Positions 51,393-58,928 of a stretch of 64,000 bases of DNA are shown piece after piece. The notes beneath the pieces are model-generated. The model made no database searches. It was not told the DNA's origin and saw only the letters and a list, made by a program, of their open reading frames with translations. Each line of letters starts with the position of its first letter. Within the stretch, counting starts at the first letter, position 1. The stretch lies in assembly GCF_023617245.1 (NCBI RefSeq), contig NZ_CP067396.1, forward strand, positions 868,001 to 932,000. The letters are read 5' to 3'. Source of the DNA: Lysobacter enzymogenes. GTDB taxonomy: Bacteria > Pseudomonadota > Gammaproteobacteria > Xanthomonadales > Xanthomonadaceae. The position numbers and the translations under genes were made by a program.

Positions 51393-52075
51393 TCGACGCC
51401 GTCGCCGAGTTCTTCGGCGCCCCGTCCGCGCCGCCGCGCGCGCAGTTGCGCGATCTCGGCCGGCAACCCTACGAACCGGTATGGCGGGCGATGCAGGCCT
51501 TCACCGACGGCCGCGACGGCGACACCCCCGATGAACTGTGGCTGGTCGAGCACGACCCGGTGTTCACCCTCGGCCAGGCCGGCAAGGACGAGCACGTGCT
51601 GATGCCGGGCGACATCCCGGTGATCCACGTCGATCGCGGCGGCCAGGTGACCTACCACGGCCCCGGCCAGATCGTGCTGTATCCGCTGCTGGACCTGCGC
51701 CGGCTCAAGGTCGGCGTGCGCGAGTACGTGGACCGGATCGAGCAGGCGGTGATCGACACCCTAGCCGAGTGGAACATCGAAGGCGTGCGCCGCGACGGCG
51801 CGCCCGGCGTGTACGTGGCCGGGGCCAAGGTCATGGCCCTGGGCATCCGCGTGCGCCGCGGCTGCACCTTCCACGGGCTGGCGTTCAACATCGCGATGGA
51901 CCTGTCGCCGTACCAGCGCATCAACCCCTGCGGTTACCAGGGGCTGCAGGTGACCTCGGTGCTAGACTTGGGCGGCCCCTCGGGCATGGACCAGGTCAAG
52001 CCGGTGCTGGTGGCGAACCTCGCGCGCCAGTTCGGTTTGAGCGTCGAGGATGCGGCGCCGTTGAATTTCGGCTGA
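51380..52075 (+). CDS. lipB: Octanoyltransferase LipB
   Basis: The 231-aa enzyme moves octanoyl from acyl carrier protein to the lipoyl domains of oxidative enzymes. Family marks are DRGGQVTYHGPGQ (about 85-97), GAKVMALGIRVRRGCTFHGLAFN (Lys150 in GAK), and catalytic Cys184 in NPCGYQGLQ. Start is the GTG at 51380, which has GGAAG 5 bp upstream inside ybeD; this start gives the full N-terminus. Product then feeds LipA, encoded next. Length is normal. Confidence 0.95.
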   Translation: MDAVVDAVAEFFGAPSAPPRAQLRDLGRQPYEPVWRAMQAFTDGRDGDTPDELWLVEHDPVFTLGQAGKDEHVLMPGDIPVIHVDRGGQVTYHGPGQIVLYPLLDLRRLKVGVREYVDRIEQAVIDTLAEWNIEGVRRDGAPGVYVAGAKVMALGIRVRRGCTFHGLAFNIAMDLSPYQRINPCGYQGLQVTSVLDLGGPSGMDQVKPVLVANLARQFGLSVEDAAPLNFG

Positions 52076-52106
52076 CCCAGCGCGGCACGACGCGGCAGGC
52101 GTCCGC

Positions 52107-52145
52107 GGCCCTCCCCCAGCCCTCTCCCGCCAACGGGAGAGCGGG
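52107..52145. repeat. CCCTCTCCCGC palindrome between lipB and lipA
   Basis: CCCTCTCCCGCCAACGGGAG with a CCCTCCCCCAG prefix, the same family as at 5266-5376. It may affect lipA mRNA. Confidence 0.7.
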
Positions 52146-52170
52146 TTCAATCTCCAGAGTCGAAGCACAC

Positions 52171-53208
52171 ATGAGCGACACCGCGTCCAAGACCATCCCG
52201 CTCACCGTCGTCGGCGCGGCCGATCCGGTCGCGAATCCGGCGGTGCTGCAGTCCACGACGATGACCCCGGGCGCCAAGCAGCTCGGCGGCGACAAGATCA
52301 ACCGCTCGCCGGTGCAGTTCGCCGACGCGCCGGTGCTGCGCAAGCCCTCGTGGATCCGCGTGCGCATTCCCTCGGGCAATTCGGTCGCCCAGCTCAAGGC
52401 CAAGCTGCGCGAGAACCGGCTGGTCACGGTGTGCGAGGAAGCCAGCTGCCCGAACATCCACGAGTGCTTCGGCCACGGCACCGCGACTTTCATGATCCTC
52501 GGCGAGGTCTGCACCCGCCGCTGCTCGTTCTGCGACGTCGCCCACGGCCGGCCCAAGCCGCCGGACCCGCAGGAGCCGGTCAACCTGGCCAACACCGTCG
52601 CCGACATGGGCCTGAAGTACGTGGTGGTCACCAGCGTCGACCGCGACGACCTGCGCGACGGCGGCGCCCAGCACTTCGTCGATTGCATCGCCGCGATCCG
52701 CGCGCAGAGCCCGCGCACCAAGATCGAAGTGCTGACCCCGGACTTCCGCGGCAAGGGCCGCATGGAACGCGCGCTGGAGATCCTGGCGAACAACCCGCCG
52801 GACGTGTTCAACCACAACGTCGAGACGGTGCCGGACCTGTATTCCAACGTGCGCCCGGGCGCCGACTACCAGTGGTCGCTGACCCTGCTGCAGAAGTTCA
52901 AGGCCCAGCATCCGAACGTGGCGACCAAGTCCGGGATCATGCTCGGCCTGGGCGAGACCATGGATCAGGTGCGGGCCACGCTGCGCGACCTGCGCGCGCA
53001 CGACGTGGACATGATCACCATCGGCCAGTACCTGCAGCCGACCCCGCACCACCACCCGGTGCTGCGTTACTGGACGCCGGAAGAATTCAAGGAACTCGAG
53101 GTCTACGGCATGTCGCTGGGCTTCACCCACGTCGCTTCGGGGCCGCTGGTGCGTTCCTCGTACCACGCCGACCGCCAGGCCATCGACGCCGGGTTCGCGG
53201 TGGCGTAA
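52171..53208 (+). CDS. lipA: Lipoyl synthase LipA
   Basis: This 345-aa radical-SAM enzyme inserts two sulfur atoms into octanoyl groups to make lipoate. It has the auxiliary cluster motif C-x4-C-x5-C (Cys88, Cys93, Cys99) and the radical SAM motif C-x3-C-x2-C (Cys114, Cys118, Cys121), and ends with the RSSYHA motif whose Ser ligates the auxiliary cluster. Start at 52171 is the ATG closest to homology; an AGAG motif is upstream. It forms the ybeD-lipB-lipA unit, with a 95-bp gap containing a repeat. Confidence 0.97.
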   Translation: MSDTASKTIPLTVVGAADPVANPAVLQSTTMTPGAKQLGGDKINRSPVQFADAPVLRKPSWIRVRIPSGNSVAQLKAKLRENRLVTVCEEASCPNIHECFGHGTATFMILGEVCTRRCSFCDVAHGRPKPPDPQEPVNLANTVADMGLKYVVVTSVDRDDLRDGGAQHFVDCIAAIRAQSPRTKIEVLTPDFRGKGRMERALEILANNPPDVFNHNVETVPDLYSNVRPGADYQWSLTLLQKFKAQHPNVATKSGIMLGLGETMDQVRATLRDLRAHDVDMITIGQYLQPTPHHHPVLRYWTPEEFKELEVYGMSLGFTHVASGPLVRSSYHADRQAIDAGFAVA

Positions 53209-53308
53209 GCCGGGCGACGCGGTCGCCGGCGGGCGAGGGCGGGGCGCCGGCTCCGCCGCGGGATCCGCGCTGCGGGATCCGCCGCCGATGCGCCGCGGTC
53301 CGCCATGA

Positions 53309-53342
53309 CGAAAAAGCCGACGCGGATGCGTCGGCTTTTTCG
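53309..53342. terminator. Bidirectional terminator between lipA and the effector gene
   Basis: CGAAAAAGCCGACGC, GGAT loop and GCGTCGGCTTTTTCG form a 15-bp stem. A and T tracts on each side let it end both lipA (plus) and the effector gene (minus). Confidence 0.85.
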
Positions 53343-53377
53343 TTTCCCGATCCTGGCGACCGCGCCGGTGCGCGGCG

Positions 53378-54250
53378 TCAGCGTCCGCCGTACTGCTGGG
53401 TCGGCTGCTGCTGTTGTTGTTGCTGTTGCTGCTTCTGTTCGTAGGCCTCGGTGCGGTTGTGCGAATCCAACTGCTGCACCGTGCCGCCCATGTCCGCCGC
53501 CGGCTTGCCCGCATCGACCTGGGCGCGGAAGCCCGGAGTGCTGCCGGCGATGAAGATCTGGCCGTCCTGCAGCGCGACCTTGCCGATGTCGGAGGGTTCG
53601 CGCATGCCGCCGCGCTTGGCCGCCAGCACCGCCTCGGCGACCTTTTCGTCGCTGACCTGGGCCGGCAGGCCCGAGCGCAGCTTGTCGTACATGTCGCGGT
53701 CGGGGTGGTCCTTGGGAAACGGAATGCGCGGATGGTCGAGCGCGTGACTGACGTCGCGGTTGACCTTGGCGACGTCTTCCTTGGTCATCAGCTCGCGCTC
53801 GGGGTCGCCCTCGCGGCGTTTCAGGCGCGGGTCGTCGGGATAGAGCTGGCCGATGCGCTTGTCGTCGAGGCCGGTGATCAGGGTGCCGTTTTTGACCGCC
53901 TCGTAGCAGCGCTTGGCCAGGTCGTCCTTGCCCGAGGCCTCGTCGCCCAGGCGCCGGCCGACCTCGTTGTTCCACAGGTCCATGCGGTGTTCGCGCGGAT
54001 CGTTGGGATGCTTGGAGCCGATCTCGTTGTCGTCGCCGTAGCTGCGCGAGATCCATTGCTGGCCCGCCGCCAGCTGGGTGGTGCGGCCGCTGGTGTAGGC
54101 GTGGCGGAACGCGTCGAGGGCATCGTTGTGGCCCTGTCCGGCGAAGCTGCCGTCGGGCCGGCGCGCCAGTTTCTCGCCGCTGAGTTGCTCGTAATAGCGG
54201 TAGGCGTCCTGCTCGATCCCGCGCTTGAGGTCGCTCATCGGATTGTTCAT
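53378..54250 (-). CDS. Predicted antibacterial T4SS effector (DUF6973-like domain, XVIPCD-like C-terminus, Gln-rich tail)
   Basis: The 290-aa protein has no signal peptide. Its N-terminal half has GHNDALDAFRHAYTSG (about 40-55; Asp43, Asp46, His50) and HRMDLWNNEVGR (about 88-99), a His/Asp/Asn pattern I associate with the DUF6973-type toxin or enzymatic domain. The C-terminal half (about 180-265) starts DHPDRDMYDKL, a form of the XVIPCD opening HPD-x-x-L/M-Y, and ends in a run of ten Gln residues near 273-282, as many XVIPCD proteins do. A lipoprotein gene overlaps its start by ATGA, giving an effector-immunity gene pair. The enzymatic activity and the XVIPCD call are inference. Confidence 0.75.
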   Translation of the reverse strand: MNNPMSDLKRGIEQDAYRYYEQLSGEKLARRPDGSFAGQGHNDALDAFRHAYTSGRTTQLAAGQQWISRSYGDDNEIGSKHPNDPREHRMDLWNNEVGRRLGDEASGKDDLAKRCYEAVKNGTLITGLDDKRIGQLYPDDPRLKRREGDPERELMTKEDVAKVNRDVSHALDHPRIPFPKDHPDRDMYDKLRSGLPAQVSDEKVAEAVLAAKRGGMREPSDIGKVALQDGQIFIAGSTPGFRAQVDAGKPAADMGGTVQQLDSHNRTEAYEQKQQQQQQQQQPTQQYGGR

Positions 54251-54654
54251 GGCGTCGCCGCTCCGTCGGCGAGTTGGAATTCCACGGTGTCCTTGTAGCC
54301 GGGGTACTTCTTCTTCAGCACCAGCTTGTCCTGGCGGCCGATGCAGCGCTCGGCCGGAGAGCGCGCGACGTAGGGCTCGGCGACGAAATAGTCCTCATAG
54401 CCGAAGCGGAACACCTTCTCGCCGCCGGCGCCGGTGAACTTGAGTTCGAGCTGGTCCTCGCGCTCGAAGCACAGCTGCTGCCAGTCGAAGTCGGTGAGCT
54501 GGGCGGCGTCGACCACGGCCGAGTCGCGGCCTTGCAGCAGGTGGGCGACTTGTTGGGTGAAGTAATGCTGGGCGTCGTCGGACTGGGACATGGGACATCC
54601 GCTCAAGAGGCAGGTGGAAAGGGCGGCGAACAGGGCGAGGCGGGTCAGGCGCAT
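54247..54654 (-). CDS. Lipoprotein, candidate immunity protein for the T4SS effector
   Basis: This 135-aa lipoprotein (lipobox LSGC, Cys near residue 20) has a small soluble domain with two Cys, in QLCFERED and ERCIGRQDKLVLKKKYPG, likely disulfide-bonded. No family is recognised. Its stop overlaps the effector start as ATGA, so immunity would be made first and in step. Start ATG at 54654 is chosen as it begins the signal peptide; the frame is open 70 codons upstream with no homology. Periplasmic immunity lipoproteins with this size and place are known for Xanthomonas-type T4SS effectors. Confidence 0.7.
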   Translation of the reverse strand: MRLTRLALFAALSTCLLSGCPMSQSDDAQHYFTQQVAHLLQGRDSAVVDAAQLTDFDWQQLCFEREDQLELKFTGAGGEKVFRFGYEDYFVAEPYVARSPAERCIGRQDKLVLKKKYPGYKDTVEFQLADGAATP

Positions 54655-55180
54655 GGCGGGGTCGGCGCGGTTGGGATCGGTGTGCGGGCGGCCGGCGGGC
54701 GCGGACCCGATACGAACGGGACGGCGGCGGCGATCGCGCCGGCGCGGCGCAGGCCGGGCGCGGATGCGCCCGCGCGACGGCGGGCGCAGGCGGAAGGGTC
54801 CGGTTCCATGGGGACTCCACGTGCGGGTGGGGCGACAGGCCGGGCGCAAGCGCCGCGCAGCCATTCCTTTTGCTCGGCGCCAACATAGTCGAGCCCGGTT
54901 GGGGCGGCAAGCCCGAGCCGGCTCGGCCGGCCCGGCCCGAGCCGATCAGCGCCGATTCGGGCCGGCCCGATCCGGCGCAATGCCGCGCCCCGCCTGGCTT
55001 CGCGCGGTCACGCGGCGCGGCCCGGCGGGCAATCTGAACCGGATTCACCCCTGCAACAGGCATTTGCGCCGGCTCGCGTGACAGGGCCGGCAACTTTCGG
55101 CACTGTGGGCTTGTCCAACGCCGCATCATCCTCCCGCAGCACCCGACAAATCCGGCTCCCCCAGCCGGGAAGACTCCGCG
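54655..55180. other. Intergenic region between divergent immunity and prc genes
   Basis: About 525 bp holding promoters for both sides. A stretch at about 54895-54975 has several GGCCCG and CGGGCC motifs in palindromic order (CCGAGCCGGCTCGG, GGCCCGAGCCGA). No gene is seen. Confidence 0.45.
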
Positions 55181-57394
55181 ATGACTCCCAAGAACACGCG
55201 TGCCCTGACCCTGTTCGCAGGCCTGCTGCTGACCGCCCCGCTGGCGCTGCTGGCCCGGCCCGACGGCGCCGCCGCCGCGGCCACCGTCTCGACCCTGCCC
55301 AACGCGCCCACCGCCGACCAGGCGACCGCGGCCAAGCTGGTCTACGGCCTGCTGTCCGACAGCCGCTACGCCTACCGGCCGCGCGCGCTCGACGACGCGC
55401 TGTCGGCCGACATGTACAAGCGCTACCTCGAAGCGCTCGACCCGAACAAGCAGTTCTTCACCGCCGCCGACATCGGCCGCTTCGACGCGTTCAAGACCAA
55501 GCTCGACGACGCGATCAAGAGCGGCGACCTGACCCCGGCCTATTCGATCTTCGCCACCTACCGCCAGCGCGTCGACGAACGCGTCGCCTATGCGCGCGGC
55601 CTGCTCAAGCAGAACGGCAACTTCGACTTCAGCGGCAGCGAGCGCTACGACTACGACCGCAAGGAAGCGCCCTGGGTCGGCGACACCGCCGCGCTCGACG
55701 CGCTGTGGAAGCAGTCGGTGCGCAACGACTGGCTGCGCCTGAAGCTGGCCGGGAAGAAGTCCGACGACATCGCCAAGACACTCGACAAGCGCTACGCCAA
55801 CATGGGCAAGAGCATCGGCGAGCTCAAGGGCGAGGACGTGTTCCAGACCTTCGTCAACAGCTACGCCAACGCGATCGACCCGCATACCGACTACCTCACG
55901 CCGAAGTCGGCCGACAACTTCAACATGACCATGTCGCTGTCGCTCGACGGCATCGGCGCGCAGTTGCAGAAGCAGGACGACGTGGTCGCGATCCGCGAAG
56001 TGATCCCGGGCGGCCCGGCCGCGCGCAGCAACCTGGTCAAGCCCGGCGACCGCATCGTCGGCGTCGGCCAGGGCGACAGCGGGCAGATGGAGGACGTGAT
56101 CGGCTGGCGCATCGACGACGTCGTCGCCAAGATCCGCGGCCCCAAGGGCAGCAAGGTGCGCCTGGACGTGATCCCGGCCGAGGCCGGCCAGGACAGCAAG
56201 CCCAACCGCATCGTGCTGGTGCGCGACAAGGTGCGCCTGGAGGAACAGGCGGCCAAGTCGGAAATCATCGACATTCCCGCGGCCGGCGACGGTCCGGCCA
56301 AGCGCATCGGCGTGATCAAGCTGCCGGGCTTCTACCAGGACTTCGAAGGCCGCCGCAAGAACGCCAACGACTACGCCTCGGCGACCCGCGACGTGGCCAA
56401 GCTGCTGGTCAAGCTGCGCGCCGACAAGGTCGACGGCGTGGTCCTGGACCTGCGCAACAACGGCGGCGGTTCGCTCAACGAAGCCATCGAGCTCACCGGA
56501 CTGTTCATCGACCGCGGCCCGGTGGTGCAGGTGCGCGAGGCCGGCGGCCGGGTCAGCGTCGAGAGCGACAGCGACACCGGCATCGCCTGGGAAGGTCCGC
56601 TGGCGGTGCTGATCAACCGCGGCTCGGCCTCGGCGTCGGAGATCTTCGCCGGTGCGATCCAGGACTACGGCCGCGGCCTGGTCATCGGCGAGACCACCTT
56701 CGGCAAGGGCACCGTGCAGAACATGCTCGACCTCGACCGCTGGCCGGCCAACGAGGGCGCGCGCTTCGGCCAGCTCAAGCTGACCATCGCCCAGTTCTTC
56801 CGCGTCAGCGGCGGTTCGACCCAGAACAAGGGCGTGGTGCCCGACCTCGCCTTCCCGGTGTCGGTGGACGCGACCGAGTACGGCGAGAGCACCTACGACA
56901 ACGCCCTGCCGTGGACCAAGATCGCCTCGGTGCAGCACACCAGCTACGGCAACTTCGCGCCGTTGCTGCCGAAGCTGGAAGGCCTGCACACCGCGCGCAT
57001 CGCCGGCGACAAGGAATTCCAGTGGTGGTCGCAGGACGTGGCGCAGTTCCGCGAGGAGCGGGCCAAGAAGTGGATCTCGCTCAACGAGGCCGACCGCCGC
57101 GCCGAGCGCGACCGCGAGGACGCCAAGCGCAAGCAGCGCCAGGAAGAGCGCAAGACGCTCGGCCTGGCCCTGGACCCGCTGGCCGACGACGCCAACGACG
57201 ACGGCCTGGCCTCGTCGGAGCGCGACATCGTCAAGGACGCGGCGCGCGAGAAGCTCGCCGACAAGCGTCCGGACCCGCTGCTGCGCGAATCGGCCTCGAT
57301 CCTGGCCGACGCGGTGCGCCTGCTCAACGCCGACCGGCAGCTGTCGGCGCAGGTCCTGCCGACCGCGACCCGGCCGGGGCATTGGGCCGACTGA
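55181..57394 (+). CDS. prc: Carboxy-terminal processing (tail-specific) protease Prc
   Basis: This 737-aa periplasmic serine protease trims C-termini, in E. coli including PBP3 and murein hydrolases. It has a signal peptide (about 1-33), an N-terminal helical domain, a PDZ domain (about 240-330; the VIPGGPAARSNLVKPGDRIVGVG segment), and an S41 domain with GVVLDLRNNGGGSLNEA (about 419-435), Ser in GSASASE (481-487) and Lys in TFGKGTVQN (about 507-515). A C-terminal helical domain (about 640-737) matches the family. Length is close to E. coli Prc (682 aa). A terminator follows. Confidence 0.95.
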   Translation: MTPKNTRALTLFAGLLLTAPLALLARPDGAAAAATVSTLPNAPTADQATAAKLVYGLLSDSRYAYRPRALDDALSADMYKRYLEALDPNKQFFTAADIGRFDAFKTKLDDAIKSGDLTPAYSIFATYRQRVDERVAYARGLLKQNGNFDFSGSERYDYDRKEAPWVGDTAALDALWKQSVRNDWLRLKLAGKKSDDIAKTLDKRYANMGKSIGELKGEDVFQTFVNSYANAIDPHTDYLTPKSADNFNMTMSLSLDGIGAQLQKQDDVVAIREVIPGGPAARSNLVKPGDRIVGVGQGDSGQMEDVIGWRIDDVVAKIRGPKGSKVRLDVIPAEAGQDSKPNRIVLVRDKVRLEEQAAKSEIIDIPAAGDGPAKRIGVIKLPGFYQDFEGRRKNANDYASATRDVAKLLVKLRADKVDGVVLDLRNNGGGSLNEAIELTGLFIDRGPVVQVREAGGRVSVESDSDTGIAWEGPLAVLINRGSASASEIFAGAIQDYGRGLVIGETTFGKGTVQNMLDLDRWPANEGARFGQLKLTIAQFFRVSGGSTQNKGVVPDLAFPVSVDATEYGESTYDNALPWTKIASVQHTSYGNFAPLLPKLEGLHTARIAGDKEFQWWSQDVAQFREERAKKWISLNEADRRAERDREDAKRKQRQEERKTLGLALDPLADDANDDGLASSERDIVKDAAREKLADKRPDPLLRESASILADAVRLLNADRQLSAQVLPTATRPGHWAD

Positions 57395-57418
57395 GCCCGA
57401 GCGCTCGCCCGCGACACC

Positions 57419-57450
57419 GAAAGCGCGCCGAACGGCGCGCTTTCTTTTTG
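57419..57450 (+). terminator. Rho-independent terminator after prc
   Basis: GAAAGCGCGCC and GGCGCGCTTTC enclose a 4-nt loop and are followed by five T residues, 24 bp after the stop. Confidence 0.85.
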
Positions 57451-57476
57451 GCGCCGACGAAAACCCTGCAGCATCC

Positions 57477-57632
57477 CTGTAGGAGCGGCGCAAGCCGCGA
57501 CCGCGACATTCGGCTTGCGGCGCAAGATCGAGGCATCGCGGTCGCGGCTCGCGCCGCTCCTACAGGGGCTGCGGACGCGCTCACCATTCCTTCTGGTTGG
57601 AGCGGCGCAAGCCGCGACCGCGCCGCTCCGGT
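57477..57632. repeat. Repeat family B, full inverted element plus an extra arm
   Basis: TGTAGGAGCGGCGCAAGCCG (57479) and its complement near 57542-57567 form an inverted pair enclosing CGACATTCGGCTTGCGGCGC. A third arm, GGAGCGGCGCAAGCCGCGAC, follows at 57599-57618. Confidence 0.85.
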
Positions 57633-57721
57633 CCCGCGCAGAACGCTTTGACCGCCCGCGCCATTCGCGACGAAAAACCCACCCACGCAAGATGCGGATA
57701 GCGACCCCGCGCGCGCCGGCC

Positions 57722-57727
57722 TAGTCT
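57722..57727 (+). promoter_or_regulatory. -10-like box just before the Ada-like gene
   Basis: TAGTCT ends 6 nt before the ATG at 57734, with no Shine-Dalgarno. Fits the leaderless pattern seen at lptM, xerC, ubiE, mltB and ybeD. Confidence 0.35.
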
Positions 57728-57733
57728 TGCCCC

Positions 57734-58627
57734 ATGAACGCCAAAACCCCCACGCGCAAGTCCGGTCCCGGCGCCGCCGATCAGGCGGCGGCCGGCGCTT
57801 CGTCCAACGCCGTGGCCGGCGACAAGCTCGAACGCGCCCGGCAGTTGCTCGACGGCGGCGAACTCTCGCTGACCGAACTGTCGGCCGCGGTCGGCCTGAG
57901 CCCGTCGCACCTGCAGCGCCGCTTCAGCGCGCGCTTCGGGCTCAGCCCGGCCGAATACCTGGCCCAGCGCAAGCTCGGCAGCCTGCGCAACGCGCTGCGC
58001 GAGGGCAACGACGTCAGCGCCGCGCTCTACGACGCCGGCTACGGCTCGCCTTCGCGCGTGTACGAGGCCGGCGCCGCGCGCCTGGGCATGACCCCGGCGC
58101 GCTATCGCGCCGGCGGCGCCGGCGAGCAGATCCGCTGGAGCGTGACCCGCACCGCGCTCGGCCTGGCGCTGGTGGCGACGACCGCGCGCGGCATCTGCAT
58201 GGTCGAGCTCGGCGACGACGCGGCGGCGCTGGAAGCGCGGCTGCGCGAGGAGTTCCCGCGCGCGGCGCTGGAGCGGGTGGACGCCGGTCGCGACGAGTTC
58301 CTGGCGCCGCGCGTGCAGGCGGTGGCCGACACGCTCGGCGGCGGGGCGGGCGAGGTGCCGGTCGACCTGATCGGCACCGCGTTCCAGAAAAAGGTCTGGG
58401 ATGCGTTGATGAAGATCCCGCCGGGGCAGACCCGCAGCTACGAAGAGGTGGCGCGGCAGATCGGCTCGCCGCGCGGCGCGCGCGCGGTGGCGCAGGCCTG
58501 CGCGAGCAACAAGGTAGCGGTGGTGGTGCCCTGCCATCGCGTGGTGCGCGGCGACGGTTCGCTGGGCGGGTATCGCTGGGGCTTGCCGCTCAAGCAGACG
58601 CTGTTGCAGCGCGAGCGGGCGGCTTGA
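57734..58627 (+). CDS. ada: Ada-like bifunctional AraC/O6-alkylguanine-DNA alkyltransferase, no N-terminal zinc domain
   Basis: The 297-aa protein has an AraC-type HTH (about 30-125: LTELSAAVGLSPSHLQRRFSARFGLSPAEYL) and a C-terminal O6-methylguanine-DNA methyltransferase domain (about 130-297) with PCHRVVRGDGSLGGY and acceptor Cys267. The N-terminal methyl-phosphotriester (Zn-Cys) domain of E. coli Ada (first 90 aa) is missing, so the classical activation by Cys38 methylation cannot occur. It probably repairs O6-alkylguanine and may act as regulator by another route. The gene is alone, flanked by repeats. Confidence 0.9.
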   Translation: MNAKTPTRKSGPGAADQAAAGASSNAVAGDKLERARQLLDGGELSLTELSAAVGLSPSHLQRRFSARFGLSPAEYLAQRKLGSLRNALREGNDVSAALYDAGYGSPSRVYEAGAARLGMTPARYRAGGAGEQIRWSVTRTALGLALVATTARGICMVELGDDAAALEARLREEFPRAALERVDAGRDEFLAPRVQAVADTLGGGAGEVPVDLIGTAFQKKVWDALMKIPPGQTRSYEEVARQIGSPRGARAVAQACASNKVAVVVPCHRVVRGDGSLGGYRWGLPLKQTLLQRERAA

Positions 58628-58653
58628 ACCCACCGCGTTGTCGGACGCAGCGA

Positions 58654-58744
58654 CTGCAGGAGCGGCGCGAGCCGCGACCGCGACACTTCAATCTTGCGCC
58701 GCAAGCCGGATGTCGCGATCGCGGCTCGCGCCGCTCCTACAGGG
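58654..58744. repeat. Repeat family B, inverted element
   Basis: TGCAGGAGCGGCGCGAGCCG from 58655 and its complement ending TCCTACAGGGGG near 58746 enclose CACTTCAATCTTGCGCCGCAAG. Placed 26 bp after the Ada-like gene. Confidence 0.85.
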
Positions 58745-58766
58745 GGCGGGGGCGGAACGTCGCGAT

Positions 58767-58903
58767 CCGGGCGAAAAGCGTCGGGCCTGAAGGCCCTCCC
58801 ACAAATGCTCGCTGAGGTTGCTGCGGAAGGTGCCGCTTCTGAAGGGGCTGCTTCTGAAGGGGCTGCTGTGGGAGGGCCTTCAGGCCCGACGCCTTCCGCT
58901 CAG
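58767..58903. repeat. Repeat family A in inverted order with an inner tandem repeat
   Basis: A right arm, TCGGGCCTGAAGGCCC with CTCCCACAA, at 58770-58804 precedes a left arm GTGGGAGGGCCTTCAGGCCC at 58868-58887, the reverse of other copies. Between them, CTTCTGAAGGGGCTG is repeated twice in tandem (58836-58850 and 58851-58865). Confidence 0.8.
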
Positions 58904-58928
58904 ATCGCCACGACGCATCCGCCCAACC

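Noticed and set aside
53400..53440. Simple sequence phase-variation tract at the Gln repeat of the effector
   Set aside because: The codons are CAA/CAG mixes in triplets, so length changes would keep the frame; no evidence of frameshift switching.
54395..57493. Minus-strand open frame of about 1,030 codons opposite prc
   Set aside because: Shadow of prc, which has S41 and PDZ motifs; its own translation has no recognisable domain.
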